Notes under the pieces: model-generated
Told to the model about the DNA's origin: nothing
Database searches by the model: none
What the model saw: only the letters and a program-made list of their open reading frames with translations
Shown: in pieces, positions 36,180-44,947 of the stretch
How the letters are laid out: each line of letters opens with the position of its first letter
Numbering within the stretch: the stretch's first letter is position 1
Position numbers and translations under genes: made by a program
DNA from: Parvularcula maris
GTDB taxonomy: Bacteria; Pseudomonadota; Alphaproteobacteria; Caulobacterales; Parvularculaceae
Direction of reading: 5' to 3'
Assembly (NCBI RefSeq): GCF_024505085.1
Contig: NZ_JANIBC010000001.1
Span: 62,001 to 126,000 of the forward strand
Length of the DNA stretch: 64,000 nucleotides

Positions 36180-36497
36180 TTAGGGGCTCTCGCGCCGGTA
36201 TTGCTCCAGGACGTTGCCGAGAAGGCCCGGAAAGCGAGCGTCGAGCTCCTCCCGGCGCAGGCTGTTGATGCGCGAAGTGCCGCGGCCCTCCTGCCTGATG
36301 ATTCCGGCCTCCCTGAGAATGCGCCAGTGGTGGCTCATGGTGCTCTTCGGGATGGCGGTCTCGAAGGCGCGGCAGGGCAGCCCGTCCTCCTCCGCCGCCA
36401 GAGCGACGATGGAGAGACGGACAGGGTCGCTCAGCGCGTGGAGGACGGCGGCGAGGGGCACGTCCTCGATCTTCGGATGGGTGATGGGCGCAGGCAT
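36180..36497 (-). CDS. ArsR-family winged-helix regulator
   Basis: A 105-residue transcription factor with the ArsR fold: LAAVLHALSDPVRLSIVALAAE, then STMSHHWRILREAGIIRQEGRG as recognition helix and wing start. No Cys cluster for arsenic or cadmium sensing is visible; one Cys lies at LPCRAF. It is divergent from an oxidoreductase gene, with a dyad between them, and upstream of metK on the same strand. The oxidoreductase is the likeliest target. Other targets, including metK, are possible. Confidence 0.88.
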   Translation of the reverse strand: MPAPITHPKIEDVPLAAVLHALSDPVRLSIVALAAEEDGLPCRAFETAIPKSTMSHHWRILREAGIIRQEGRGTSRINSLRREELDARFPGLLGNVLEQYRRESP

Positions 36498-36620
36498 GGC
36501 CTCGTCCCTACCGCAAGGAAGCGAGGAGAAGAAACCCTCAGACCGCTACGAGGGGAACCCTCTCCGTCTGTAACCCCCGACCCAGGAGCTGCGAATAAAG
36601 CTTGCAAGCTGGCGATCAAC

Positions 36621-36657
36621 AGCATTAGTTCGAAAAATCCGTACAAACGAACATGCT
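36621..36657. promoter_or_regulatory. Dyad between arsR and the oxidoreductase gene, candidate ArsR operator
   Basis: AGCAT-ta-GTTCG (36621-36632), 15 bases, then CGAAC-ATGCT (36648-36657): two perfect 5-base pairs on each side. It ends just before the oxidoreductase ribosome-binding site AGGAGG (36659-36664), where bound protein would block initiation. Confidence 0.45.
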
Positions 36658-36670
36658 AAGGAGGTTTGTG

Positions 36671-37666
36671 ATGAAGGCCTACAGATTACGCGGTACGGGA
36701 TCGGACCGGACACTGGTGCTGGAGGATCGATCCGCACCGTTACCCAAGCCCGGCTATGTCAGGGTCCGGGTCAGGGCAGCATCCTTCAACTATCGCGACT
36801 TGCTGGTGCTGGACGGCGGATACGCCCGGAACGATCTCGACGACGTCGTTCCCCTCTCCGACGGGGCGGGGGAGATATCTGCCCTAGGTGACGGTGTGAG
36901 CGGCTGGAATGTCGGTGACCGAGTAGTCATCAACTTCATGGCTCACTGGTCCGGCGGACCGATCGATGACAGGGCACTGAACTCAAGTCTCGGCGGCGGG
37001 GTGGACGGTGTCCTGGCCGAGGAAGTCTGCGTTCCTGCTCATGCGCTCGTAGCGCTACCCGATGGGTTGGGTTTCGCGGAAGCGGCAAGTCTTCCCTGCG
37101 CGGCGGTGACCGCCTGGCACGGCCTTCGGCGCTGCGGCGTGAAGGCAGGGGACAAGGTGCTGCTGCTCGGCACGGGCGGGGTCAGTGTCTTCGCGCTCCA
37201 GTTCGCCAAGGCGATGGGGGCGGAGGTGACGATCACCAGCTCCTCGGAGGAGAAACTGGCGATGATGAAAGAACTGGGTGCGGACCATGTGGTCAACTAC
37301 AGGACGCACCCCGAATGGGACGAGGTGGTCCGTGAGCTGACCGGCGGGGTGGACGCCGTCGTCGAGACCGGCGGTTCGGGAACCCTCGCCCGCTCCATGG
37401 CGGCATGTAGACCCGGCGGGCAGATCGCGCTGATCGGCGTTCTGACTAGCGACACCCCGGACGTGACGCCCATTCTCCTCAACGCACTTACCGTTCATGG
37501 CATCTATGTGGGCTCGACGGAGATGCTACGCGAGGTGGTCGAAGCCGTCCACGTGAACCGTATCGAGCCGGTGATCGACCGGCGCTTCGCGTTCAGTGAT
37601 GCGGAGGCGGCCTATGTGTACCTGCGCAGCGGGCAGCATGTGGGCAAGGTGGTGATCGAGGTTTGA
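36671..37666 (+). CDS. Zinc-less MDR-family NAD(P)-dependent oxidoreductase (quinone reductase-like)
   Basis: Medium-chain dehydrogenase/reductase of 331 residues. It has the GroES-like N-terminal domain (APLPKPGYVRVRVRAASFNYRDLLVLDGGY), with Asn/Tyr in place of the catalytic zinc ligands, and LPCAAVTAWHGL. The Rossmann motif VLLLGTGGVSVFALQFAKAMGA carries the GTGGVS nucleotide loop. The C-terminus GQHVGKVVIEV is typical of QOR/YhdH-like enzymes. The start at 36671 follows a strong AGGAGG. It is divergent from arsR, probably its regulated partner. The substrate is unknown. Confidence 0.88.
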   Translation: MKAYRLRGTGSDRTLVLEDRSAPLPKPGYVRVRVRAASFNYRDLLVLDGGYARNDLDDVVPLSDGAGEISALGDGVSGWNVGDRVVINFMAHWSGGPIDDRALNSSLGGGVDGVLAEEVCVPAHALVALPDGLGFAEAASLPCAAVTAWHGLRRCGVKAGDKVLLLGTGGVSVFALQFAKAMGAEVTITSSSEEKLAMMKELGADHVVNYRTHPEWDEVVRELTGGVDAVVETGGSGTLARSMAACRPGGQIALIGVLTSDTPDVTPILLNALTVHGIYVGSTEMLREVVEAVHVNRIEPVIDRRFAFSDAEAAYVYLRSGQHVGKVVIEV

Positions 37667-37683
37667 GGATATGAACTGGGCTT

Positions 37684-37835
37684 ACCTCTCCCGCTAGCGG
37701 GAGAGGTCAAAGGCTGCACCAGCAGGCTTTGGGTGAGGGGATTGGCGAAGCCGTTCTGCTGCGCTTGCTATTAAGACCTGCGCGTCGAACCCCCTCACCC
37801 TCGGTCCCTCTCCCGCAGGCGGGAGAGGGAGGCGC
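37684..37835. repeat. Family D compound palindromic repeat
   Basis: Two hairpins, CCTCTCCCGC-TA-GCGGGAGAGG at the left and CCTCTCCCGC-AG-GCGGGAGAGG at the right. Between them, GGTGAGGGGATTGGCG and CCCCCTCACCCTC can pair. The element fills the 205-base gap between the oxidoreductase gene and putA, where transcription converges, so it may also act as a two-way terminator. Confidence 0.75.
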
Positions 37836-37871
37836 TAGATGAAATGGGGGCACTAACAGTCTACGGCTCGG

Positions 37872-40800
37872 TTACTCCGCATCCGTCATGGCGATCAGCG
37901 AGGCGTTACCCCCCGCCGCCGCCGTGTTGGTGGAGATCACCCGCTCCTCGGCGAAGCGGAGGAGGTAGTGCGGCCCGCCCGCCTTAGGGCCGGTGCCGGA
38001 GAGGCCCATGCCGCCGAAGGGCTGGCTGCCGACGATGGCGCCGATCTGGTTGCGGTTGACATAGACATTGCCCGCAGGCGCCTTACCCGCAATGCGCTCG
38101 GCGGTCTCGGTGATCCTGGTGTGGAGGCCGAAGGTCAGTCCGTAGCCGGAGGAGCCCACCTCGCGAAGCACGTCCTCGCTGCGGCCCGCCTTGTAGGTCT
38201 TGACGTGGAGGACGGGGCCGAAGACCTCCTCTTGTAGAGCTTCATCCTGATCCAGACGGATGATGGTCGGGGGGAAGAACGTCCCCTCTTCGGGCGCTTC
38301 GCCCTGCCAGTGCACCCCCCCGCGCCGCTCGACATAGTCGGCTAGGCGCCGCCTTGCGGTCTCGTCGATGATCGGGCCGATATCGGTGGTCATCTCGGCG
38401 GGGTTGCCAAGCTTCATGGTGCGCGCCGCCCCCTCGATCATGCGCAGCATGCCTTCGGCTACGTCCTCCTGTATGTAGAGCACACGGAGGGCCGAGCAGC
38501 GCTGGCCCGCCGATTGGAAGGCCGAGGCGACGACATCGTCGGTGACCTGCTCGGGGAGGGCGGTGGCGTCCACCAGCATGGCGTTCACCCCGCCGGTCTC
38601 GGCGATGAGGGGAAGGATGGCGCCGTCACGTTCGGCGAGCTGGCGCTGGATCGCCTTGGCCGTACCGGTGGAGCCGGTGAAGACCACCCCTGCGATCTGC
38701 GGCTGGTCGAGGATCGCCCGGCCGACCTCGCCGCCGCCAAGGACAAGCTGCACGGCCCCCTTGGGAACGCCCGCTTCGATCAGAAGACGGACGGCCTCGT
38801 GAGCGATCATCGGCGTCTGCTCGGCGGGTTTGGCGACCACCGTGTTGCCTGCCGCCAAAGCCGCCGTCACTTGCCCCAGGAAGATCGCCAGCGGGAAGTT
38901 CCAAGGCGCGATGGCGACGAAGACGCCGCGGCCTTCGAGGCGGAGCTGGTTCTCCTCGCCTACGGGGCCGGGCAGGGGGTGGGGGACGAAGAGGCGCTTG
39001 GCCTCGGAGGCGTAGAAGCGGCAGAAATCCACCGCCTCGCGGATCTCCGCGATGCCGTCCTCGAGGTTCTTGCCGGCCTCCCTCGCAAGGATAGCCATCA
39101 GCCGGTCGCGGTTCACCTCCAGAAGGTCGGCCATGCGCTCCAGCGCTCTGGCTCTTCCCTCCGCAGGCAGAGCGTTCCACTCGTGGTGGGCCGCTACCGC
39201 CTCCTTGACGGCTGCTGCTGCGATCTCCTCGTCAGCCTCGTGAAGGGTGGCGATGGTCTCGCCCGTGCTCGGGCTGATCAGGGGGCGGTTGTTCTCGCTG
39301 CGTGCCTCCTCGCCGGAGACGAGAGAGGTGAGCTCCGGCGTGCCGAGCTTCGCGCCCTCCGCCTCCATGCCGTTCAGAAGAGCGCCGAGGGCGGCCTCGT
39401 CTCCGAAGGAGAGCCCCACTGAGTTGCGCCGTGGTCCGAAGATATCGGTGGGTCTCTTGATGCCGCTGTGGCGGAAGCCGCCCAACCTTCTCAGCCGTGC
39501 CCTAGGCTGCTCCAACAGGAAGTCGTCGGAGAGGTTCTCGTCATGGACCTGGCTAACGAAGGAGCTGTTGGCGCCGTTCTCCAGCAGCCTGCGGACGAGA
39601 TAGGCGAGAAGGTCGCGGTGGCCGCCCACGGGGGCGTAGACGCGGCAGGGGAACTTCTCAGCGCCCCGTATGGTCGAAATGCCATCCTCCGTCACCTGCT
39701 CGTAGAGGCTCTCCCCCATGCCGTGGAGGCGCTGAAACTCGAAATCCTTGGGCGCATTCTCCGTATGCGCGATCTCAATGATGGTGGCGACGGTCAGCGC
39801 GTTGTGGGTGGCGAACTGGGGGTAGAGGCGGGGAGCGGCTTCGAGAAGCTTCGCGGCGCACGCCACGTAGGAGAGATCGGTGGCGGCCTTCCGTGTGAAG
39901 ACGGGAAAGTCCTCGAGCCCCTCCTGCTGCGCCAGCTTGATCTCCGTATCCCAGTAGGCGCCCTTGACCAGGCGTACCATCAGACGGTCATCATGGGCTT
40001 CGGCGAGCTTGGCCGCCCACTCGCAGACCGCCATGGCCCGCTTCTGATAGGCCTGGACGGCGAGGCCGAAGCCGCCCCATCCGCGTAAGGACGGGTCGGC
40101 GAAGACATCGGCGATGAGGTCCAAGGACATATCGAGGCGCTCGGCCTCTTCGGCATCGACGGTCAGGTTGAGGTTGGCGTCCTTCGCCGCACGAGCGATC
40201 TCGATGAGCTTCGGTGTCAGGGCCTTCAGCGCCTCGTCCCGGTGGCGCGGATGGTAGATGGGGGAGAGGGCCGAGACCTTGACCGAGATGCCGCGCATCA
40301 TCGGCTCGTCGGAGGGCTTGGCAGCCTTCTTGATGGCGGCGATCGCGTCCATATAGGCGCGGAAGTAGCGCTCGGCGTCTTGCTCCGTACGCGCCCCTTC
40401 GCCCAGCATGTCGTAGGAGAAGCGGTAGCCGTTCTTCTCCTCTTTCCTGGCCCGGCGCAGCGCCTCCTCGATGGTCTGTCCCAGGACGAACTGGTGGCCG
40501 AGATAGCCCATGGCCTGGCGCACCCCGGTTCTGACGGTGGGGGTGCCGAGGCGTTTGACGAGGCCCTGGACGGTGTTCTGCGGCGTCTCGCCGGGCCTGA
40601 TCACCTTGTTGGTGAGGCCGAGCCCCCAGGCGGCGGCGGCCACGAACATGCTGTCGGACTTGTGCTCCTGCTGGTCCCAGTCACCGGCGGCGATCTTGTC
40701 CTCGATGAGGCGGTCCTGGGTGCCCGCATCGGGCACGCGGAGCAGCGCCTCGGCCATCACCATGAGGGCCAGCCCCTCCTTGGTCGAGAGGCCGTATTCG

Positions 40801-40997
40801 CGCAGGAAGGCGTCGAGATTGGCTCCGCCGCGGGTTCTCTGGCGGATGCCGGTGATGAGCTGGGAGGCGGTTCTGGCGGCTTTGTCGTGGACGAGATCGG
40901 CGATGCTGGCGGACAGCATCAGCCGCGGAACCACCACCTCGTCGGCCTCGGCATAGGGCTCGTTGAAGCCGTGGTGCTCGCTCGTCTGGTCCAGCAT
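37872..40997 (-). CDS. putA: Bifunctional proline dehydrogenase / pyrroline-5-carboxylate dehydrogenase
   Basis: Oxidises proline to glutamate using FAD and then NAD. The 1041 residues hold the FAD barrel (about 90-470; RLVKGAYWDTEIKLAQ, VAPVGGHRDLLAYLVRRL-like region) and the aldehyde dehydrogenase domain (about 500-1020). The latter has APWNFPLAIFLGQ, AGNTVVAKPAEQTP, FTGSTGTAK, Glu in AETGG, and catalytic Cys in SAGQRCSALR. The ribbon-helix-helix DNA-binding domain of long PutA proteins is absent, so it is the short, non-regulatory form. The gene interrupts the usual metK-xre adjacency. Confidence 0.96.
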   Translation of the reverse strand: MLDQTSEHHGFNEPYAEADEVVVPRLMLSASIADLVHDKAARTASQLITGIRQRTRGGANLDAFLREYGLSTKEGLALMVMAEALLRVPDAGTQDRLIEDKIAAGDWDQQEHKSDSMFVAAAAWGLGLTNKVIRPGETPQNTVQGLVKRLGTPTVRTGVRQAMGYLGHQFVLGQTIEEALRRARKEEKNGYRFSYDMLGEGARTEQDAERYFRAYMDAIAAIKKAAKPSDEPMMRGISVKVSALSPIYHPRHRDEALKALTPKLIEIARAAKDANLNLTVDAEEAERLDMSLDLIADVFADPSLRGWGGFGLAVQAYQKRAMAVCEWAAKLAEAHDDRLMVRLVKGAYWDTEIKLAQQEGLEDFPVFTRKAATDLSYVACAAKLLEAAPRLYPQFATHNALTVATIIEIAHTENAPKDFEFQRLHGMGESLYEQVTEDGISTIRGAEKFPCRVYAPVGGHRDLLAYLVRRLLENGANSSFVSQVHDENLSDDFLLEQPRARLRRLGGFRHSGIKRPTDIFGPRRNSVGLSFGDEAALGALLNGMEAEGAKLGTPELTSLVSGEEARSENNRPLISPSTGETIATLHEADEEIAAAAVKEAVAAHHEWNALPAEGRARALERMADLLEVNRDRLMAILAREAGKNLEDGIAEIREAVDFCRFYASEAKRLFVPHPLPGPVGEENQLRLEGRGVFVAIAPWNFPLAIFLGQVTAALAAGNTVVAKPAEQTPMIAHEAVRLLIEAGVPKGAVQLVLGGGEVGRAILDQPQIAGVVFTGSTGTAKAIQRQLAERDGAILPLIAETGGVNAMLVDATALPEQVTDDVVASAFQSAGQRCSALRVLYIQEDVAEGMLRMIEGAARTMKLGNPAEMTTDIGPIIDETARRRLADYVERRGGVHWQGEAPEEGTFFPPTIIRLDQDEALQEEVFGPVLHVKTYKAGRSEDVLREVGSSGYGLTFGLHTRITETAERIAGKAPAGNVYVNRNQIGAIVGSQPFGGMGLSGTGPKAGGPHYLLRFAEERVISTNTAAAGGNASLIAMTDAE

Positions 40998-41081
40998 GGG
41001 CCGTCTCCTTCACTCAAGTCGGCCTCGGCCCTAACGCGCCCCTTCCGGCGGTAGCAAGCGAAGTGAGCGTCGGAGGGATCA

Positions 41082-41147
41082 CAGCCCCGATTGGTCGAGT
41101 GCACAGGCACGGACCCGTGCACTCAAAAGCGAGTCGAATCAGGGCTC
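41082..41147. repeat. Long hairpin upstream of putA
   Basis: Nested inverted repeats: AGCCCcGATT near 41083 pairs with AATCaGGGCT near 41138, and inside it GAGTGCAC (41097-41104) pairs perfectly with GTGCACTC (41117-41124). It lies in the 227-base gap between putA and the xre gene, where the putA promoter should be. It is either a transcribed hairpin or a one-off palindromic repeat. Confidence 0.5.
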
Positions 41148-41224
41148 TTTCGATCACGGGGGAGGCTTCGAAGAGCGAGCGAGCGCGGCCTTTCAGCCTC
41201 GCTCTGAAGAGGTGAGGGCGGCGT

Positions 41225-41692
41225 CTAGTGCTCGCCTTCGTCGCCGAGCGCCTTGACGAGGTCGAGGACCCGGCGACGCACCTGATAGTCCTTGATCTTG
41301 GAGAAGGCCCGGCAGAGCTGCATGCCTTCGGGGGTGGAGAGAGTGGCGAGGAAGTCGCCGCGCTCGTCCTTGGCCTCGGCGCCCCCGAACTTGCGCTGGG
41401 TCTCGGCGAAACCGATCAGCGTCTCCGGGCCGTCACCGTAATCGTCGTAGAAGAACTGGACCGGGACCGAAAGGATCCGCGCGATCTCGTAGAGACGGCT
41501 GGCACCGATCCGGTTCACGCCCTTCTCGTACTTCTGCACCTGCTGGAAAGTGAGGCCCAGCTCCTCGCCGAGCTTGTCCTGGCTGATGCCCTGCATCATC
41601 CGGCGAAGGCGGACCCGCGAGCCCACATGGACGTCGATGGGGTGAGGCGCGCGCTTGTTCTCTGGGGAGCGGCCGTTCGTGGTGGCAACCAT
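41225..41692 (-). CDS. XRE-family HTH regulator of the lnt-metK neighbourhood
   Basis: 155 residues. The HTH_XRE domain (about 20-80) has GSRVRLRRMMQGISQDKLGEELGLTFQQVQKYEKGVNRIGASRL, followed by IARILSVPVQFFYDD. A C-terminal part (about 90-150) ends KIKDYQVRRRVLDLVKAL, the conserved end of a regulator family widespread in alphaproteobacteria and usually located between lnt and metK. Here it keeps its place next to lnt, but metK has been separated from it. Its target is not evident from this sequence. Confidence 0.9.
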   Translation of the reverse strand: MVATTNGRSPENKRAPHPIDVHVGSRVRLRRMMQGISQDKLGEELGLTFQQVQKYEKGVNRIGASRLYEIARILSVPVQFFYDDYGDGPETLIGFAETQRKFGGAEAKDERGDFLATLSTPEGMQLCRAFSKIKDYQVRRRVLDLVKALGDEGEH

Positions 41693-41790
41693 ACTACTCT
41701 ATCCCTACCCTGCCTTGGCGGCCCGAACTGCAATCTTACATTGCAGAGATGCCCAGACAACCATCATGACGATCAGGCTTAAAACCGGCA

Positions 41791-43386
41791 TTAACCCTGC
41801 TGCACCGGTGAGACATGCTTACGCCCCTGGGTCACTACCGGAACCGCGATAATTGTTAAAAACAGGACAAGACCGATCTCGCCTACCCTCATATAGAGGG
41901 TGGGGGGGAGCGCTTCGGGCAGGGCGGCGGTGATCACGCCGGGCTCGTAGAGGGGCAGGCGGTAGAGCACCTCACCCCTCGGACCGATCAGCGCCGAGAT
42001 GCCTGTATTGGCCGAACGGGCGATGGGCAGACCGGTCTCGACCGCCCTCATCCTGGCGATGTCGAGGTGCTGCTTCGGCCCGGCATCGTCGCCGAACCAG
42101 CCGTCATTGGTGACGATGACCAGCCAGTCGGGGCGCTCTCCCTTGGGGTAGAGGCGGCCTGGGAAGATGTCCTCGTAGCAGATGAGGGGCGAGAAGGGGG
42201 CCTGCCCCACCTCGATCCGCGCAAGGCCCGGCCCGGCGGTGAAGCCGCCGCCCCCTGCAGGCGAGAGGCTCTCAATGCCGAGCGCCTCGAAGACCGAGTA
42301 GAAGGGCAGGGTCTCGGCAAAGGGGACGAGGCGGTGCTTGTCGTAGCTCGCTGCAAGCCCGCCGCCCTCGCCCGCCGGGCCGAAGACCTGAAGGCTGTTG
42401 CCGTAGCCGTCATCGCCGATCTCGCGGATCGTGCCGCTGACCACCAGGGTATCGGCAGGCAGCCTTGCGGTGAGGATCAGCGGAAAGTCCGACACCTCCT
42501 CCAGGAAGGGAAAGGCGTTCTCAGGCCAGATCGCGTAGGTCTGGACATTGGGCGCTTCCTCCGCGGCGCGGGTGGTCATCTCGAGGCTCTGGCGCAGGGA
42601 GGTGAGGCGCTTTTGCGGATCGAGCTTGTCCCGCTGCGCGAGGTTGGGCTGGACCACGGCCACCCGCACATCGTCCCTACGCGGTACTTCGCCAGACTTG
42701 ACGGCGCCATAGGCGAGGATGAGCACCAAGGCGCTGCCCCCTCCGATGGCGAAGCGCTTGGCGTGGCCGGGATAGAGGACCACGGCTGCAGGCATCAGGG
42801 CCAGGAGGGTCAGTACACCGCCATAGGCGTAGGGGCCGACGATACTCAGCGGCTGCAGCAGCCAGTCATGGGCTGCGGTGCTCTGCGCTAGGGCGTTCCA
42901 GGGGAAGCCCGTGAGGATATGTCCGCGCAGAAAATCCGCACCCGTCAGGCCGATGGTGAGGGGGAGGAGACTTGCGGGACCTGTCAGACTGAGCCGTAGG
43001 CGGAGCTCGGCGTGAAAGATCGCCGCTGCGCCGAAGAACGCGCCAAGAAAGATGAAGAGAGGCGGCAGAACGAAGGGGATCATCCACCCGAACTCGTCCG
43101 CCTGCACCAGAAAGGCGTTGGCCACCCAGGAGATCGACAGGGTGAAGAAGAGCGTGCCGAACGCGGTGCCGGTGAGAAACGCGGCACGCCTCGGCCTCTC
43201 CTGGGTCAGCGCCCCTTCGAGCAGCAGCGCCAGACCAGGCAGGGCAATGAACAGGACGGGGAACAGCCGCAGCGGCGCGAAGGCCGTCGCCAAGAGCGCT
43301 CCGAACCCAGCCGCCGCCAGGTAGCGCCGCCACCCTGTCAGCTCACGGATGGATACTGTCCTCCGGCGCAACTCCTGCAGCGTCAC
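41791..43386 (-). CDS. lnt: Apolipoprotein N-acyltransferase
   Basis: Inner-membrane enzyme that adds the third acyl chain to lipoproteins. The 531 residues have about six N-terminal membrane helices, then a periplasmic nitrilase-type domain (about 230-490). The catalytic Glu is in IWPENAFPF, the Lys in the central region, and the Cys in PLICYEDIFPG. A final membrane helix follows. The start overlaps the corC stop (ATGA). Its substrates in this window would include the PrsT-like, SCO and CreA-type lipoproteins. Confidence 0.95.
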   Translation of the reverse strand: MTLQELRRRTVSIRELTGWRRYLAAAGFGALLATAFAPLRLFPVLFIALPGLALLLEGALTQERPRRAAFLTGTAFGTLFFTLSISWVANAFLVQADEFGWMIPFVLPPLFIFLGAFFGAAAIFHAELRLRLSLTGPASLLPLTIGLTGADFLRGHILTGFPWNALAQSTAAHDWLLQPLSIVGPYAYGGVLTLLALMPAAVVLYPGHAKRFAIGGGSALVLILAYGAVKSGEVPRRDDVRVAVVQPNLAQRDKLDPQKRLTSLRQSLEMTTRAAEEAPNVQTYAIWPENAFPFLEEVSDFPLILTARLPADTLVVSGTIREIGDDGYGNSLQVFGPAGEGGGLAASYDKHRLVPFAETLPFYSVFEALGIESLSPAGGGGFTAGPGLARIEVGQAPFSPLICYEDIFPGRLYPKGERPDWLVIVTNDGWFGDDAGPKQHLDIARMRAVETGLPIARSANTGISALIGPRGEVLYRLPLYEPGVITAALPEALPPTLYMRVGEIGLVLFLTIIAVPVVTQGRKHVSPVQQG

Positions 43387-44348
43387 TTGGCGTCGCTGCC
43401 CGGCGGTTCAGCAAGCCTGATCAGCACACGTCGCACCAGGCGCGGATCGGCATCGACGATCTCGAATTCGTGGCCTTCGGGGTGGGAGATGACCTCGCCG
43501 CGAAGGGGCACGCGCCCCGCCAGCGAGAAGACCAGGCCGCCGAGCGTGTCGGCCTCCTCGTCCTCGAGCCTGAAGTCCACGCCGATCTTCTCAGCCAGCA
43601 GTTCGAGCTCGGCGCGGGCATCACAGTCCCAGCGCCCGCCGGGGGTCTGGCGCAGGCGCATCTCCTCGGCGTCGTCGTGCTCGTCGCGGATATCGCCGAC
43701 GATCTCCTCGATCAGATCCTCGATGGTGACGAGACCGTCCGTACCCCCGAACTCGTCGATGACCAGGGCCATGTGGATGCGCTGCGCCTGCATGCGCAGA
43801 AGAAGGTCGGCCACGGGCATGGAGGGCGGCGCGTAGAGAAGCTTCCGCGTGAGATCCTTGATCGCGGGCATCTCCTCCGCGCCGTGATCCTTGGCCACTA
43901 CCAAGACCACGTCCTTGATGTGGACGAAGCCGACGGGGTCGTCGAGATCGCCCCGGTAGACCGGCAGGCGCGAGTGACCAGCCTCGGCGAACTGGCCGAG
44001 GGACTCCTGGATGGAGGTCTCGATCTCGATGCCGATGATGTCGGCGCGGGGGATGGCCACGTCACCGACGCGGACGCTTTCGAGCGCCACGACGCGCTCG
44101 ATCATCTGCCGCTCGGCGGCGCTGAGCTGGCGGTCCTTGCCGTTCGTCCCGGTGAGAGGCTCCATGGCCGGGCCGTTCTTGCGGCCGAACAGGGATTGGA
44201 AAAGAGAGGGGCTCCTTGAGGAGGGCGGTGTCTCCGCCTCCTGGCCCTCGAAAGATCGTCCCTCGGAAGGCTCGCTGGTCTCCTGCGCCTTTTCGGCGGG
44301 GGAGGGGGGGGACGGCGGTGCGCCGTCGGGCATGGCTAGCTCCATCAT
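43383..44348 (-). CDS. corC: CorC/HlyC-family CBS-domain protein
   Basis: 321 residues without a membrane domain. A disordered acidic N-terminus (about 1-75) is followed by a segment VALESVRVGDVAIPRADIIGIE and two CBS domains (about 90-225: HSRLPVYRGDLDDPVGFVHIKDV; ALVIDEFGGTDGLVTIEDLIEEIVGDI). The C-terminal CorC_HlyC domain is at about 235-315. The family is linked to Mg2+/Co2+ homeostasis. In alphaproteobacteria it lies between ybeY and lnt, as here. It is translationally coupled to lnt. Confidence 0.93.
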   Translation of the reverse strand: MMELAMPDGAPPSPPSPAEKAQETSEPSEGRSFEGQEAETPPSSRSPSLFQSLFGRKNGPAMEPLTGTNGKDRQLSAAERQMIERVVALESVRVGDVAIPRADIIGIEIETSIQESLGQFAEAGHSRLPVYRGDLDDPVGFVHIKDVVLVVAKDHGAEEMPAIKDLTRKLLYAPPSMPVADLLLRMQAQRIHMALVIDEFGGTDGLVTIEDLIEEIVGDIRDEHDDAEEMRLRQTPGGRWDCDARAELELLAEKIGVDFRLEDEEADTLGGLVFSLAGRVPLRGEVISHPEGHEFEIVDADPRLVRRVLIRLAEPPGSDAK

Positions 44349-44381
44349 ATCGTTCGGGCCGGTCGGCCCCTACCTTGCGCC

Positions 44382-44843
44382 TCACCCATAGGGATCGGCG
44401 ATACCGAGCCTTGCGAGGATACGGCGCTCCGCCGCCTCCATGGCCTCGGCTTCTTCATCTTCCAAGTGATCATAACCCAAGAGATGCAAAAGACCATGAA
44501 CGAGAAGATGAGCCGTATGGTTCTCCGGGCTGATGGCTTTCTCCTCGGCCTCCCTCAGGCAGGTTTCAAGAGCGAGGGCCAGGTCTCCGAGGGGCTGCGC
44601 CTCCTCTGGCAAACCGGGCAGGGGCTCTGCGGGAAAGGACAGCACATTGGTCGGCTTGTCCTTGCCGCGGAAGTCGCGGTTGAGGGCGCGGACCTCTTCA
44701 TCGGTGGTCAGGAGGACCGAGACGGGCTTGGTCAGCTCGTTGTGCTCTACGGTGAGGGCGACGGCCTCCAAGCATGAGGAGGCTAGCTCGGCAGACAGGA
44801 AGGATGCCCAGCCTTTGTCCTCGATGATCAGTTCCAATACCAT
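44382..44843 (-). CDS. ybeY: Endoribonuclease YbeY
   Basis: Metal-dependent RNase in 16S rRNA 3' maturation and ribosome quality control. The C-terminal [15 protein letters not shown] supplies the three zinc-binding His (HxxxHxxxxxH). [25 protein letters not shown] is the second signature. The ATG at 44843 gives a 153-residue protein beginning [12 protein letters not shown] and follows an AGGGGG. The frame also extends to 44879, but homology starts at the chosen Met. Conserved order with corC and lnt. Confidence 0.94.
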   Translation of the reverse strand: MVLELIIEDKGWASFLSAELASSCLEAVALTVEHNELTKPVSVLLTTDEEVRALNRDFRGKDKPTNVLSFPAEPLPGLPEEAQPLGDLALALETCLREAEEKAISPENHTAHLLVHGLLHLLGYDHLEDEEAEAMEAAERRILARLGIADPYG

Positions 44844-44947
44844 AGGCGGCCCCCTGTGCGATGCAGAACGCCTTCGCAAGCCCGGCTTCGGAACGTCCCC
44901 GGCCCGGCGGGCGTTGCCTTTGCGAGCTCAGACCAAGGAGAAGCCCC

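Noticed and set aside
36086-36180. SAM riboswitch before metK
   Set aside because: The leader is short and the visible structure is one 28-base dyad. I could not lay out any SAM-I, SAM-II or SAM/SAH pseudoknot on it.
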